Assembly (NCBI RefSeq): GCF_020526085.1
Contig: NZ_CP084874.1
Location: 4,836,001 to 4,900,000 of the forward strand
DNA length: 64,000 nucleotides
Direction of reading: 5' to 3'
Origin: Klebsiella africana
GTDB taxonomy: Bacteria; Pseudomonadota; Gammaproteobacteria; Enterobacterales; Enterobacteriaceae
The notes below the pieces were generated by a model. That model was not told the DNA's origin. It saw only the letters and a list, made by a program, of their open reading frames with translations, and did no database searches. This document shows, piece after piece, positions 1 to 11,168 of this stretch. How positions within the stretch are numbered: the stretch's first letter is position 1; each line of letters begins with the position of its first letter. Both the position numbers and the translations under genes were made by a program.

Positions 1-342
1 GGCGACCGGTGAGACCTCTATCTTTATTTGTGCGCTATCGGTAGTAACAATAACACGCATCTCATCGGAACGATTGGCTTGTAATACAGCGCTCATACCT
101 GCCTGTTGTTGCAGATTGTCGGCAATACGTGCAAGCGCATCCCGTATATGAGGTAAAGCGATCGCTCTGCTTTCCAGGGGCACCCAGGCGAGGTCGATAT
201 CCACCGATAATCGAGGGAAATCGCGGATAAAAAGATTGATGGCCGTGCCACCTTTCAGCGCAAATTCCCGTTCGACAGCAACATAGGGTAAAACCTGCAT
301 TAGCAGAGCAACCTGCCGATAATAGGGCGCCTGTATATCCAT
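1..342 (-). CDS. AbiEii-family nucleotidyltransferase toxin (3'-truncated by window edge)
   Basis: The 114 visible residues are the N-terminal part of an AbiEii/AbiGii-type nucleotidyltransferase, the toxin of type IV AbiE systems. The diagnostic segment is LKGGTAINLF followed by RLSVDIDLAW, the substrate-binding glycine motif and the metal-binding DxD of this fold. The start ATG at 342 lies 5 bp after the stop of the upstream AbiEi-like antitoxin gene, the usual two-gene arrangement. The remainder runs off the left edge, so later catalytic motifs cannot be checked. In characterised AbiE systems the toxin is bacteriostatic and can abort phage infection; that role here is inferred from family and context. 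Confidence 0.85.
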   Translation of the reverse strand, partial: MDIQAPYYRQVALLMQVLPYVAVEREFALKGGTAINLFIRDFPRLSVDIDLAWVPLESRAIALPHIRDALARIADNLQQQAGMSAVLQANRSDEMRVIVTTDSAQIKIEVSPVA

Positions 343-347
343 ATTTT

Positions 348-1106
348 TTATTCCTTTTGAAAGCGTTCAGGCACTGTGATTTGGTATTGAGCATTGAACT
401 TGCCATTTACCACGATTTGCCGTTTGCCCGCTCCCAGATCGATTTTTTGGCTATCGATTCGTTTGAACCAGCCATGCTCGTAAAAACTGGCGAAGAAGAG
501 ATACAAACGCTTGGCCTGCACAGACTGGCTGACAGAAAGCAGATACTCTACTTTACGAGGATTAAGATTAACCAGCCCCTGGAAAAGCTCTGCAGCGTGG
601 TTAAATGAGAGGGTCCCCGGTACCGCGCTCAGCAACTCGTAAGCAGCCAGTTCTGGCGCACTGCCGATGAGTATTTTCCCTTTTACATCAAGCGTTACAC
701 GGTATCTATCATCCAGCACCGGCAGTTTTTTCCCCGATATGACTATCCACTCCACACCCGGAAATTCCCTGAACCATTTCGGCAGCAGCGCTTTATTTTC
801 CACACTAAGCCAGCACTGGTTTTGTTTTAGCTGTAGATAGTGTGAACGGCCCAGCCAGACTAAGCTACTGAGCCCCGCAACATACACCGGAGCGGCAAGC
901 TGATTTTGCAAACATGCTAATGCATCGTTCCACTCCGGCTCACGTCCCGCACGCGCGTATACGCCGTTACCTCGTTTTTTTAACCAGCCACTTTGCGTGT
1001 ATTTAAAGGCCAGAGAGGGCGAGATGGCATGCTGGCTTAACCAGGACTGAAGGATCACATCTCCGGGAGCGCTGTTTTGCAGCAGCCAGTTTAATTTTGT
1101 TGGCAT
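348..1106 (-). CDS. AbiEi-family antitoxin / autorepressor
   Basis: This 252-residue protein is an AbiEi-type antitoxin: an N-terminal winged-helix region (roughly residues 5-60) for DNA binding and a larger C-terminal domain with the ELAAYELLSAVPG segment and the terminal YQITVPERF motif typical of the family. It sits directly upstream of the AbiEii toxin gene on the same strand with a 5 bp gap. Known AbiEi proteins repress their own operon by binding inverted repeats near the promoter; I see no clear operator in the short upstream stretch at 1107-1191. Base composition is a little more AT-rich than the neighbouring core genes, which would fit acquisition by transfer. Confidence 0.85.
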   Translation of the reverse strand: MPTKLNWLLQNSAPGDVILQSWLSQHAISPSLAFKYTQSGWLKKRGNGVYARAGREPEWNDALACLQNQLAAPVYVAGLSSLVWLGRSHYLQLKQNQCWLSVENKALLPKWFREFPGVEWIVISGKKLPVLDDRYRVTLDVKGKILIGSAPELAAYELLSAVPGTLSFNHAAELFQGLVNLNPRKVEYLLSVSQSVQAKRLYLFFASFYEHGWFKRIDSQKIDLGAGKRQIVVNGKFNAQYQITVPERFQKE

Positions 1107-1191
1107 AGATTAACCCAGAGTGTCACTTTAATAAAAAAAGTAAACTCCCTGCGCCAAATAAAGTCAACAGCGGGTTGGCAGCAAACCCACC

Positions 1192-1920
1192 TTATGCCGC
1201 TTTCTCGCTGTGGGTCACGTCGGCGGAAAACACATAGCCCAGACCGCGTAGGGTTTTAATCAGCGTCGGCTGATGCGGGTTTAACTCGATTTTGCGCCGC
1301 AGGCGCATGATCAGCACATCGATGGTCCGGTCGAATACCTCGGTGCTTTCGTTATGGGTCAGCGCCAGCAACTGTTCGCGATTCAATACCCGGCGCGCGT
1401 TCTGCGCCAGCGCCAGCAGCAGGCCGTATTCTCCCTGGGTCAGCGGGATCGCCTGCTGCTGCGGGTTATACAGTTCACAGCGGGTGGTATCCAGCCGCCA
1501 GCCGTTGAATGTCAGGCCAGCAGCGGCGCCCGGCACCTCGCTGGCCAACGCCCCACTACGCCGCAGCACCGCCTTTACCCGGGCCACCACCACCCGCGAG
1601 CTGAACGGTTTGGCGATGTAATCATCGGCCCCCATCTCCAGGCCCACCACCACATCAGACTCACTGCCCAGACCGGAGAGCATCACCACCGGCAGCTCCG
1701 GCCGCGTGCGCTGCAGCTGCTGGAGCACCTGCAGGCCATGGGTATCCGGCAGGATCATATCCAGTAAGACCAGCGCGATATCCACCCGCTGCGTCACCGT
1801 CGCCAGCGCGTCGTTGCCGGTCTGGCTGACCAGCACGTCAAACGCGTGCGTGCCGAGCACATCGCTGAGCAGTTCGCCCATCTCCCTGTCATCATCCACC
1901 ACTAAAATGACTGGTTTCAT
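1192..1920 (-). CDS. OmpR/PhoB-family response regulator (orphan)
   Basis: A 242-residue two-domain response regulator. The receiver domain (about 1-120) has the acidic pocket VVDDD at 9-11, the phospho-acceptor Asp54 in LLDMILPD and Lys104 in YIAKPFS. The C-terminal winged helix (about 140-235) has the TQGEYGLLLAL, DRTIDVLIMRLRRKI and TLRGLGYVF segments of the OmpR family. I chose the internal ATG at 1920 over an upstream start at 2010 because it begins exactly at the receiver beta strand MKPVILVVDDD. No histidine kinase gene is adjacent, so partner and signal are unknown. It is divergent from fdhF but nothing in the sequence ties it to formate metabolism. Confidence 0.85.
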   Translation of the reverse strand: MKPVILVVDDDREMGELLSDVLGTHAFDVLVSQTGNDALATVTQRVDIALVLLDMILPDTHGLQVLQQLQRTRPELPVVMLSGLGSESDVVVGLEMGADDYIAKPFSSRVVVARVKAVLRRSGALASEVPGAAAGLTFNGWRLDTTRCELYNPQQQAIPLTQGEYGLLLALAQNARRVLNREQLLALTHNESTEVFDRTIDVLIMRLRRKIELNPHQPTLIKTLRGLGYVFSADVTHSEKAA

Positions 1921-2046
1921 TTTTGCCTCTGCCCGCCGGTAATTAGTGTCAGTCTGATCGATTCTGCAAGGCCGCGCCGACAAATTCCTCTCCCGGTGAC
2001 ATTTTTTCAAGCGCCGTCACATCTCCAGCGTATCGACACGTCAAAT

Positions 2047-2078
2047 CTGTCGACAGGCTGTTTTTCGTCAGCATTTCG
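2047..2078. promoter_or_regulatory. Candidate upstream activator region of fdhF
   Basis: The perfect palindrome CTGTCGACAG (2047-2056) is followed by CATTTCG at 2072-2078, which matches one half of the FhlA activator motif as I recall it. It sits 45-80 bp upstream of the sigma-54 promoter, where an enhancer-binding protein would act. The second half-site is not conserved, so this is a tentative call. Confidence 0.4.
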
Positions 2079-2123
2079 CCCAAAAAAGCCACGTATCATC
2101 AAGGAATACCCACAGTGAAAATA

Positions 2124-2140
2124 TGGCATAGAAGATGCAT
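2124..2140 (+). promoter_or_regulatory. Sigma-54 (-24/-12) promoter of fdhF
   Basis: TGGCAT-agaag-ATGCAT has the invariant GG and GC dinucleotides (2125-2126 and 2137-2138) separated by exactly 10 bases, as needed for RpoN. It lies about 55 bp before the fdhF start codon. In E. coli fdhF is transcribed from a sigma-54 promoter activated by FhlA when formate accumulates. Confidence 0.85.
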
Positions 2141-2192
2141 AGTGTCGGCGCGATAGCGCAAACGCGCCCATTGAATAACTGGAGCAAGACCG

Positions 2193-4340
2193 ATGAAAAA
2201 AGTCGTCACGGTTTGCCCGTATTGCGCATCAGGTTGCAAAATCAACCTGGTGGTCGATAACGGCAAAATCGTTCGGGCTGAAGCGGCGCAGGGGAAAACC
2301 AACCAGGGAACCCTGTGCCTGAAGGGCTATTATGGCTGGGACTTCATTAATGATACCCAGATCCTGACGCCGCGCCTGAAAACCCCTATGATCCGTCGTG
2401 AACGCGGCGGCAAGCTGGAAGCTGTCTCCTGGGACGAGGCGCTGGATTACGTCGCCACCCGCCTCAGCGCCATTAAAGCCAAATATGGCCCGGATGCGAT
2501 CCAAACTACCGGCTCCTCCCGCGGCACCGGTAATGAAACCAACTATGTGATGCAAAAATTCGCGCGCGCCGTTATTGGTACCAATAACGTCGACTGCTGC
2601 GCTCGCGTCTGACACGGCCCTTCGGTTGCAGGTCTGCACCAGTCGGTCGGTAACGGCGCTATGAGTAATGCCATCACGGAGATCGATAACACCGATCTGG
2701 TGTTTATCTTCGGTTACAACCCGGCGGATTCCCACCCTATCGTGGCGAATCACGTCATTAACGCTAAACGCAACGGGGCGAAAATTATCGTCTGCGACCC
2801 GCGCAAAATTGAAACCGCGCGCATCGCCGATATGCACATTGCGCTGAAGAACGGCTCGAACATCGCGCTGCTCAACGCCATTGGCCACGTGATTATTGAA
2901 GAGGATCTGTACGATAAAGCCTTCGTCGCCAGCCGTTCCGAAGGCTTCGAGGAGTATCGCAAAATCGTCGAAGGCTACACGCCGGAGTCGGTGGAGGAGA
3001 TCACCGGGGTCAGCGCCCAGGAGATCCGCGCCTGCGCCCGGATGTACGCCAGCGCCAAATCCGCCGCCATCCTGTGGGGCATGGGTGTGACCCAGTTCTA
3101 TCAGGGCGTGGAGACGGTACGGTCGCTGACCAGCCTGGCCATTCTCACCGGAAACCTCGGCAAGCCGAGCGTCGGCGTCAACCCGGTACGCGGCCAGAAC
3201 AACGTTCAGGGCGCCTGTGATATGGGCGCGCTGCCGGATACCTATCCGGGCTATCAGTACGTCAAGTTCCCGGAAAACCGCGAGAAATTCGCTAAAGCCT
3301 GGGGCGTGGAAAGCCTGCCGGCGCATACCGGCTATCGCATCAGCGAATTGCCGCATCGCGCGGCGCACGGTGAAGTGCGGGCGGCGTACATTATGGGTGA
3401 AGATCCGCTGCAGACCGACGCCGAACTCTCGGCGGTCCGCAAAGCGTTCGACGATCTGGAACTGGTTATCGTCCAGGACATTTTCATGACCAAAACCGCC
3501 TCCGCGGCCGACGTCATCCTGCCGTCCACCTCGTGGGGCGAGCACGAAGGCGTGTATACCGCAGCGGACCGCGGCTTCCAGCGCTTCTTTAAAGCGGTGG
3601 AGCCGAAGTGGGACCTGAAAACCGACTGGCAGATCATCAGCGAAATCGCCACCCGGATGGGCTATCCGATGCACTACAACAACACCCAGGAGATCTGGGA
3701 TGAGTTGCGGCATCTGTGTCCGGACTTCTACGGCGCCACCTACGAGAAAATGGGTGAGCTCGGCTATGTCATGTGGCCGTGTCGCGATGAGTCCGACGCC
3801 GATCAGGGGACGTCGTATCTGTTTAAAGAGAAGTTCGATACCCCGAACGGGCTGGCGCAGTTCTTCACCTGCGACTGGGTCGCGCCGATCGATAAGCTTA
3901 CCGACGAGTACCCGATGGTGCTGTCGACGGTGCGCGAAGTCGGCCACTACTCGTGCCGTTCAATGACCGGTAACTGCGCGGCGCTGGCGGCGCTGGCAGA
4001 TGAACCAGGCTATGCGCAAATCAACACCGCCGACGCCGAACGGTTAGGCATCGAAGATGAAGCGTTGGTGTGGGTCAATTCGCGTAAGGGGCGCATCATT
4101 ACCCGTGCGCAGGTCAGCGATCGGCCGAATAAAGGCGCGGTGTACATGACTTACCAGTGGTGGATCGGCGCCTGTAACGAGCTGGTCTCAGAGAACCTGA
4201 GTCCGATAACCAAAACGCCGGAGTACAAGTACTGCGCAGTCAACGTTGAACGGATTGCCGATCAGCGCGCGGCAGAACAGTACGTGATCGATGAGTACAA
4301 CAAGCTGAAAGCTCGCCTGCGCGAAAGCGCGATGGGTTAA
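2193..4340 (+). CDS. fdhF: Formate dehydrogenase H, selenocysteine-containing
   Basis: FDH-H oxidises formate to CO2 and passes electrons to hydrogenase 3 in the formate hydrogenlyase complex on the cytoplasmic face of the inner membrane. The reading frame is interrupted by an in-frame TGA at 2610-2612 (codon 140) within CCARV-Sec-HGPSVAGLH, the known selenocysteine position, so the two open segments form one 715-residue protein, the family length. N-terminal cysteines 8, 11 and 15 (CPYCASGC) plus a later cysteine ligate the 4Fe-4S cluster; the rest binds the bis-MGD molybdenum cofactor. A -24/-12 promoter lies upstream. Translation needs SelC tRNA, SelB and the hairpin just after the TGA. 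Automated annotation often splits this gene in two. Confidence 0.97.
2610..2650 (+). promoter_or_regulatory. UGA-Sec codon and bacterial SECIS element
   Basis: The TGA at 2610-2612 is followed at once by CACGGCCC...TCGGTTGCAGGTCTGCACC, which matches the E. coli fdhF SECIS with only scattered changes and keeps the GGTCTGC apical loop region recognised by SelB. Confidence 0.9.
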
Positions 4341-4353
4341 GGTTCGGCGGTCT

Positions 4354-4465
4354 GACCCGGCTCGCGCGATGCGTAGGCCGGGTCAGGCGCAGCCGCCATT
4401 CGGCACATAAACGGCTCCGTGTTCGCAGTCTGCCGCCCGGCGGCGCTGCGCTTGCGCGGGCCTAC
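4354..4465. repeat. REP/BIME-like palindromic units downstream of fdhF
   Basis: The 229 bp between fdhF and yjcO hold two REP-like units. GACCCGGC (4354-4361) pairs with GCCGGGTC (4377-4384), and GCCCG...CGGGC pairs in 4435-4461. The ends GTAGGCC (4373-4379) and GGCCTAC (4459-4465) are also complementary, giving the head-to-tail arrangement of a BIME. No other gene is seen here. Confidence 0.75.
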
Positions 4466-4569
4466 GGTCAGGTAGCGCAAATCGGCCCTACCTACCGATA
4501 CCCACCATTTTCTTCTTTTTCGCCTCCCTTTATACTGCGCGCTATGTTCCTTACTGATAATAAATACAA

Positions 4570-5256
4570 ATGAAATACCTCTATTTATTTCTACTGGTTT
4601 TCACCAGCGGCGCAGCGGTGGCCACCGAACCCGGCAGTCAGTATCAACAGCAGGCGGAAGCCGGCGATCGACGCGCGCAATATTACCTTGCCGACACCTG
4701 GGTCAGCTCCGGCGATTATCAAAAAGCCGAATACTGGGCGCAGAAAGCGGCCGCCCAGGGCGATGGCGATGCGCTGGCGCTGCTGGCGCAGCTCAAAATC
4801 CGTAATCCCCAACAGGCGGACTACCCACAGGCCCGCCAGCTGGCGGAAAAAGCCGTCAAGGCCGGCAGTAAATCCGGGGAGATCGTTCTGGCGCGGGTGC
4901 TGGTCAACCGTCAGGCTGGCGCCACCGACGTAGCGCACGCCATCACGCTGCTGCAGGATGCCGCCCGGGATAGCGAAAGCGATGCGGCGGTGGACGCCCA
5001 GATGCTGCTGGGGCTGATCTACGCCAGCGGCGTGCACGGCCCGGAAGATGATGTGAAAGCAAGCGAATACTTCAAAGGCAGTTCATCACTTTCCCGCACC
5101 GGCTATGCCGAATACTGGGCCGGCATGATGTTCCAGCAGGGAGAGAAAGGCTTTATCGAACCGAATAAGCAGAAGGCGCTGCACTGGCTCAACGTCAGTT
5201 GCCTGGAGGGGTTTGATACCGGCTGCGAAGAGTTTGACCGGATCAGTAAAGGATAA
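4570..5256 (+). CDS. yjcO: Sel1-repeat periplasmic protein YjcO
   Basis: A 228-residue protein with a Sec signal peptide (cleavage probably after GAAVA, near residue 19) and a solenoid of Sel1-like repeats, seen as recurring patterns such as AEAGDRRAQYYLADTW, KAAAQGDGDALALLAQL and AGSKSGEIVLARVL. Length and position between fdhF and gltP match E. coli YjcO, whose function is not established. Sel1 repeats usually mediate protein-protein contact, so an exported scaffold role is possible but unproven. Two cysteines near the C-terminus (SCLEGFDTGCEEF) could form a disulfide in the periplasm. Confidence 0.88.
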   Translation: MKYLYLFLLVFTSGAAVATEPGSQYQQQAEAGDRRAQYYLADTWVSSGDYQKAEYWAQKAAAQGDGDALALLAQLKIRNPQQADYPQARQLAEKAVKAGSKSGEIVLARVLVNRQAGATDVAHAITLLQDAARDSESDAAVDAQMLLGLIYASGVHGPEDDVKASEYFKGSSSLSRTGYAEYWAGMMFQQGEKGFIEPNKQKALHWLNVSCLEGFDTGCEEFDRISKG

Positions 5257-5260
5257 GAAA

Positions 5261-5284
5261 AAGCCCGGCGCTCGCGCCGGGCTT
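5261..5284. terminator. Bidirectional terminator between yjcO and gltP
   Basis: A perfect 10 bp stem AAGCCCGGCG / CGCCGGGCTT with a CTCG loop, flanked by an A-run on the left and T-rich sequence on the right, sits between two converging genes. Confidence 0.85.
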
Positions 5285-5290
5285 TGTGTT

Positions 5291-6604
5291 TTATTGGGCG
5301 GTTTTATCAAACTTGCCCAGCACTTCGCGTTCATACGCCAGCGCTTTTTTGCGGTCGAACTTATGCTCCCACTTGGCGATAACCAGCACCGCCAGCGCAT
5401 TACCCACCACGTTCAGCGCGGTACGCGCCATGTCGAGGATACGGTCGACGCCGGCAATAAAGGCAAGGCCTTCCAGCGGGATCCCTACGCTACCCAGGGT
5501 TGCCAGCAGTACCACGAAGGAGACGCCCGGCACGCCGGCGATCCCTTTCGAGGTCACCATCAGGGTCAGCACCAGAGTGATTTCCTGCCAGATGGAGAGG
5601 TCAATACCATACAGCTGGGCGATAAAGATCGCCGCGATGCTCTGATACAGCGTTGAACCATCGAGGTTGAAGGAGTAACCGGTCGGCACCACAAAGCTGG
5701 TGATCGACGCCGGCGCGCCGTAGGCTTCCATCTTCTCGATAATGCGCGGCAGCACGCTCTCCGAACTGGCGGTAGAGTAAGCCAGAATCAGCTCATCTTT
5801 CAGGATGCGGATCAGGATCCAGATGCTCAGACCGCACAGACGCGCGACAATCCCCAGCACCACCAGCGCGAAGAACAGGATCGCGAAGTAAACCAGCAGC
5901 ACCAGCTTGGCCAGCGGCCACAGCGAGGCGAAACCAAAGGTAGCGACGGTCACCGAAATCAAGGCGAATACCCCGATCGGCGCATAGCGCATCACCATGT
6001 GGGTGACTTTAAACATGGTTTCGGAGATGGAGCGAAAGACCGTCACCAGCGGCTCACGGTGGGTCGCCGGCAGCGAGGAGAGCCCCAGACCGAACAGCAC
6101 CGAGAAAAAGATAATCGGCAGCATATCGCCTTTCGCCATCGACGCCACGATATTGGTCGGCACCAGCGACAGGATGGTGCCCATCAGGCCGTGCGCATGG
6201 CTCTGCACTTCGGCAGTAGTGCTTTGGTATTTCGAAATATCAACCGCCGCCAGCTGCGACATATCAATGCCCGTTCCCGGCTGGAAAACGTTGGCCAGGG
6301 TGATACCCAGCACAATCGCCACCGTGGTGATCACTTCGAAATAGATAATGGTTTTGGCGCCGATCCGGCCTAACTGCTTGGCATCGCCCACGCCGGCGAT
6401 CCCGACCACCAGGGTCGAAATGACAATCGGGACCACGATCATTTTAATCAGATGGATAAAGATATCGCCCGCCGGCGTCAGCAAATTGCTAATTAACCAA
6501 TCGCGACTTTCGGCGTGGTAATGCAGATAACTGCCCAGAAGGATACCCAGCACCAGGGCTAGCAAAATTTGCCAGGCCAGACTGACTTTTTTTGTTTTCT
6601 TCAC
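5291..6604 (-). CDS. gltP: Glutamate/aspartate:proton symporter GltP
   Basis: GltP imports glutamate and aspartate with protons across the inner membrane (DAACS/SLC1 family). The sequence is near-identical to E. coli GltP, with the re-entrant-loop motif AYSTASSESVLPR and the NLDGSTLYQS segment of TM7. A TTG start at 6619 would give 442 residues, but the GTG at 6604 (MKKTKKVSLAWQ) is preceded by AGGAAG at 6-base spacing and gives 437 residues, the E. coli length, so I chose it. In E. coli gltP follows the nrf operon; here the next gene is acs, transcribed divergently. Confidence 0.95.
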   Translation of the reverse strand: MKKTKKVSLAWQILLALVLGILLGSYLHYHAESRDWLISNLLTPAGDIFIHLIKMIVVPIVISTLVVGIAGVGDAKQLGRIGAKTIIYFEVITTVAIVLGITLANVFQPGTGIDMSQLAAVDISKYQSTTAEVQSHAHGLMGTILSLVPTNIVASMAKGDMLPIIFFSVLFGLGLSSLPATHREPLVTVFRSISETMFKVTHMVMRYAPIGVFALISVTVATFGFASLWPLAKLVLLVYFAILFFALVVLGIVARLCGLSIWILIRILKDELILAYSTASSESVLPRIIEKMEAYGAPASITSFVVPTGYSFNLDGSTLYQSIAAIFIAQLYGIDLSIWQEITLVLTLMVTSKGIAGVPGVSFVVLLATLGSVGIPLEGLAFIAGVDRILDMARTALNVVGNALAVLVIAKWEHKFDRKKALAYEREVLGKFDKTAQ

Positions 6605-7016
6605 TACTGACTTCCTCAATGAAAGGCACCATTCCTTTTCGTCATGGTACCCACTGCAGGGGGTATGAATTGTGTTGCGTTGCTTTGTAGGGTTATTTAA
6701 CGCGCAATATCAGTATCATTTGCACGGCATGCTGTGCAAGCCTTTAAGAACAGGGCTTTCCTCTACTTTTATGCATAAAGCAGCGAATTTCCCCCAATTA
6801 CATTGCATAAGTATTTGTAATAAAAAATATTTCACACCATCAGTTTCTATAAATTCATTTACGTAATTATTTCACTTCAAAGTTTCATTTGATGAAATTT
6901 CACTCAGTCTAATCATTGCGTGATCTGCCCCCCAATTAACAAACAAAGCTGTCAAAACCCCTACTCTTAACGTTTGTTTGACATATATTTAACAAGTTCA
7001 AAGGAGAAAAAAAGCC
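6605..7016. other. Divergent gltP / acs intergenic region
   Basis: This 412 bp AT-rich stretch contains no convincing gene. GGCACCAT and ATGGTACC at 6626-6651 form an imperfect inverted repeat in the gltP leader. The acs side has AT-rich tracts where the CRP-, Fis- and IHF-controlled promoters known from E. coli acs would lie, but no perfect CRP site could be identified by eye. The nrfABCDEFG operon that separates these genes in E. coli is absent. Confidence 0.6.
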
Positions 7017-8975
7017 ATGAGCCAAATTCACAAACACCCTATTCCCGCTAATATTGCGGAACGTTGCCTGATTAACCCGGATCAGTACAAGGCGCAGTAC
7101 CAACAATCCATAACCGACCCTGATACATTTTGGGGCGAGCAGGGCAAGATCCTTGACTGGATGCGGCCCTATACCCGTGTAAAGAACACCTCCTTCGCAC
7201 CGGGTAATATTTCCATCAAATGGTATGAAGATGGCACCCTGAACCTCGCCGCTAACTGTCTCGACCGCCACCTCGCCGAACGTGGCGATCAAACCGCCAT
7301 CATCTGGGAAGGTGACGACGCCAGCCAAAGCAAGCACATCACCTACCGTGAACTGCATGCAGACGTGTGCCGTTTCGCCAATGTGCTGCTCGACCTCGGG
7401 ATTAAAAAAGGCGACGTGGTCGCTATCTATATGCCGATGGTGCCGGAAGCCGCGGTGGCGATGCTGGCCTGCGCGCGCATCGGGGCGATCCACTCGGTCA
7501 TTTTCGGCGGCTTCTCGCCGGAGGCGGTGGCCGGACGCATTATCGACTCCAGCTCACGCCTGGTGATCACCGCTGACGAAGGGCTGCGCGCCGGTCGCGC
7601 CATCCCGCTGAAGAAAAACGTCGATGACGCGCTGAAAAACCCGAACGTGAAAAGCATTGAACACGTGGTGGTCCTGAAACGCACCGGCGGCAACATCGAC
7701 TGGCAGGAAGGCCGTGACCTGTGGTGGAGCGACCTGATGGCGAACGCCAGCGCCGAACACCGGCCCGTCGAAATGAACGCCGAAGATCCGCTGTTCATCC
7801 TCTATACCTCCGGCTCCACCGGTAAACCAAAAGGGGTGTTGCACACTACCGGCGGCTATCTGGTCTACGCGGCCACCACCTTCAAATACGTTTTCGACTA
7901 CCATCCGGGCGATATTTACTGGTGCACCGCCGATGTCGGCTGGGTCACCGGCCATAGCTATCTGCTGTACGGCCCGCTGGCCTGCGGCGCCACCACCCTG
8001 ATGTTCGAGGGGGTACCGAACTGGCCTACGCCGGCGCGCATGTGCCAGGTCGTCGATAAGCACAAGGTCAGCATTCTCTATACCGCCCCGACGGCTATTC
8101 GCGCCCTGATGGCGGAAGGCGACAAAGCTATCGAAGGCACAGACCGCTCCTCGCTGCGCATTCTCGGCTCGGTCGGCGAACCGATTAACCCGGAAGCCTG
8201 GGAGTGGTACTGGAAGAAGATCGGTAACGAGAAGTGCCCGGTGATGGACACCTGGTGGCAGACCGAAACCGGCGGCTTTATGATCACCCCGCTGCCGGGC
8301 GCGATTGAGCTGAAGGCCGGCTCCGCGACGCGTCCGTTCTTTGGCGTCCAGCCGATGCTGGTGGATAACGAAGGCCTGCCGCTGGATGGCGCCACCGAGG
8401 GCAACCTTGCCATCGCCGACTCCTGGCCTGGTCAGGCGCGTACCCTGTTCGGCGACCACGAGCGCTTCGAGCAAACCTACTTCTCCACCTTCAAAAATAT
8501 GTACTTTAGCGGCGACGGCGCGCGTCGTGATGAAGATGGCTATTACTGGATCACCGGCCGGGTGGATGACGTCCTGAACGTCTCCGGACACCGTCTGGGT
8601 ACCGCCGAGATCGAATCGGCGCTGGTCTCGCACCCGAAAATCGCCGAAGCAGCGGTGGTGGGGATCCCACATAACATCAAAGGCCAGGCCATCTACGCCT
8701 ACGTGACGCTCAATCACGGCGAAGAACCGACGCCGGAGCTGTATGCCGAAGTGCGGAACTGGGTGCGCAAAGAGATCGGCCCACTGGCAACGCCGGATGT
8801 GCTGCACTGGACCGATTCGCTGCCGAAAACCCGCTCGGGCAAAATCATGCGCCGCATTCTGCGCAAGATCGCCGCGGGTGACACCAGCAACCTCGGCGAT
8901 ACCTCGACCCTCGCCGATCCTGGCGTCGTGGAAAAACTGCTCGAAGAGAAGCAGGCCATTACCATGCCATCGTAA
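7017..8975 (+). CDS. acs: Acetyl-coenzyme A synthetase
   Basis: AMP-forming acetyl-CoA synthetase activates acetate to acetyl-CoA through acetyl-AMP and is the high-affinity acetate scavenging route. At 652 residues it has the usual length. The ATP-binding motif [11 protein letters not shown], the WWQTETGG segment and the C-terminal [11 protein letters not shown] are present; the lysine in the last motif (about residue 609) is the catalytic residue that is controlled by acetylation in this family. It heads the acs-yjcH-actP operon, so acetate uptake and activation are co-expressed. Confidence 0.97.
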   Translation: MSQIHKHPIPANIAERCLINPDQYKAQYQQSITDPDTFWGEQGKILDWMRPYTRVKNTSFAPGNISIKWYEDGTLNLAANCLDRHLAERGDQTAIIWEGDDASQSKHITYRELHADVCRFANVLLDLGIKKGDVVAIYMPMVPEAAVAMLACARIGAIHSVIFGGFSPEAVAGRIIDSSSRLVITADEGLRAGRAIPLKKNVDDALKNPNVKSIEHVVVLKRTGGNIDWQEGRDLWWSDLMANASAEHRPVEMNAEDPLFILYTSGSTGKPKGVLHTTGGYLVYAATTFKYVFDYHPGDIYWCTADVGWVTGHSYLLYGPLACGATTLMFEGVPNWPTPARMCQVVDKHKVSILYTAPTAIRALMAEGDKAIEGTDRSSLRILGSVGEPINPEAWEWYWKKIGNEKCPVMDTWWQTETGGFMITPLPGAIELKAGSATRPFFGVQPMLVDNEGLPLDGATEGNLAIADSWPGQARTLFGDHERFEQTYFSTFKNMYFSGDGARRDEDGYYWITGRVDDVLNVSGHRLGTAEIESALVSHPKIAEAAVVGIPHNIKGQAIYAYVTLNHGEEPTPELYAEVRNWVRKEIGPLATPDVLHWTDSLPKTRSGKIMRRILRKIAAGDTSNLGDTSTLADPGVVEKLLEEKQAITMPS

Positions 8976-9158
8976 GCAAGGACCGATTCCCTACACCCTC
9001 TCCCCCGCCGGGGAGAGGATAAAAATAAGTCCCTCCCCCAGGATTTCACTCGCAGGAACGCCGTCAGCAAAACCTGTCCCGGCTCCGACGCCGGAGGGGT
9101 TGCTGTCGCCAGCGTCTACCGAGTGGATGACGAAAGGGAGACCTCTGGAGACGCTAAG
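8976..9158 (+). other. acs-yjcH intergenic spacer with hairpin
   Basis: This 183 bp spacer within the acetate operon has no gene. CTCTCCCC at about 8999-9006 pairs with GGGGAGAG at about 9011-9018 to form a short GC-rich hairpin that could act as a processing or attenuation site. A ribosome binding site GGAGA precedes yjcH. Confidence 0.5.
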
Positions 9159-11122
<1,964 letters not shown>

Positions 11123-11125
11123 TCG

Positions 11126-11165
11126 TCCTGGCCCTTCCCCGGCGTTGTCAGGGGAAGGGCCAGGA
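11126..11165. terminator. Long hairpin between actP and the fimbrial operon
   Basis: TCCTGGCCCTTCCCC (11126-11140) and GGGGAAGGGCCAGGA (11151-11165) form a perfect 15 bp stem with a 10-base loop between converging genes. There is no T-run on either side, so it may act as a 3' stabiliser or a weak bidirectional terminator. Confidence 0.65.
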
Positions 11166-11168
11166 TCC

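Noticed and set aside
2229..3947. 572-residue minus-strand ORF opposite fdhF
   Set aside because: It is a shadow of fdhF created by GC-rich codon bias; the sequence is compositionally odd (His/Arg/Val-rich) with no motifs.
7554..8807. 417-residue minus-strand ORF opposite acs
   Set aside because: Antisense shadow of acs with no ribosome site or domain.
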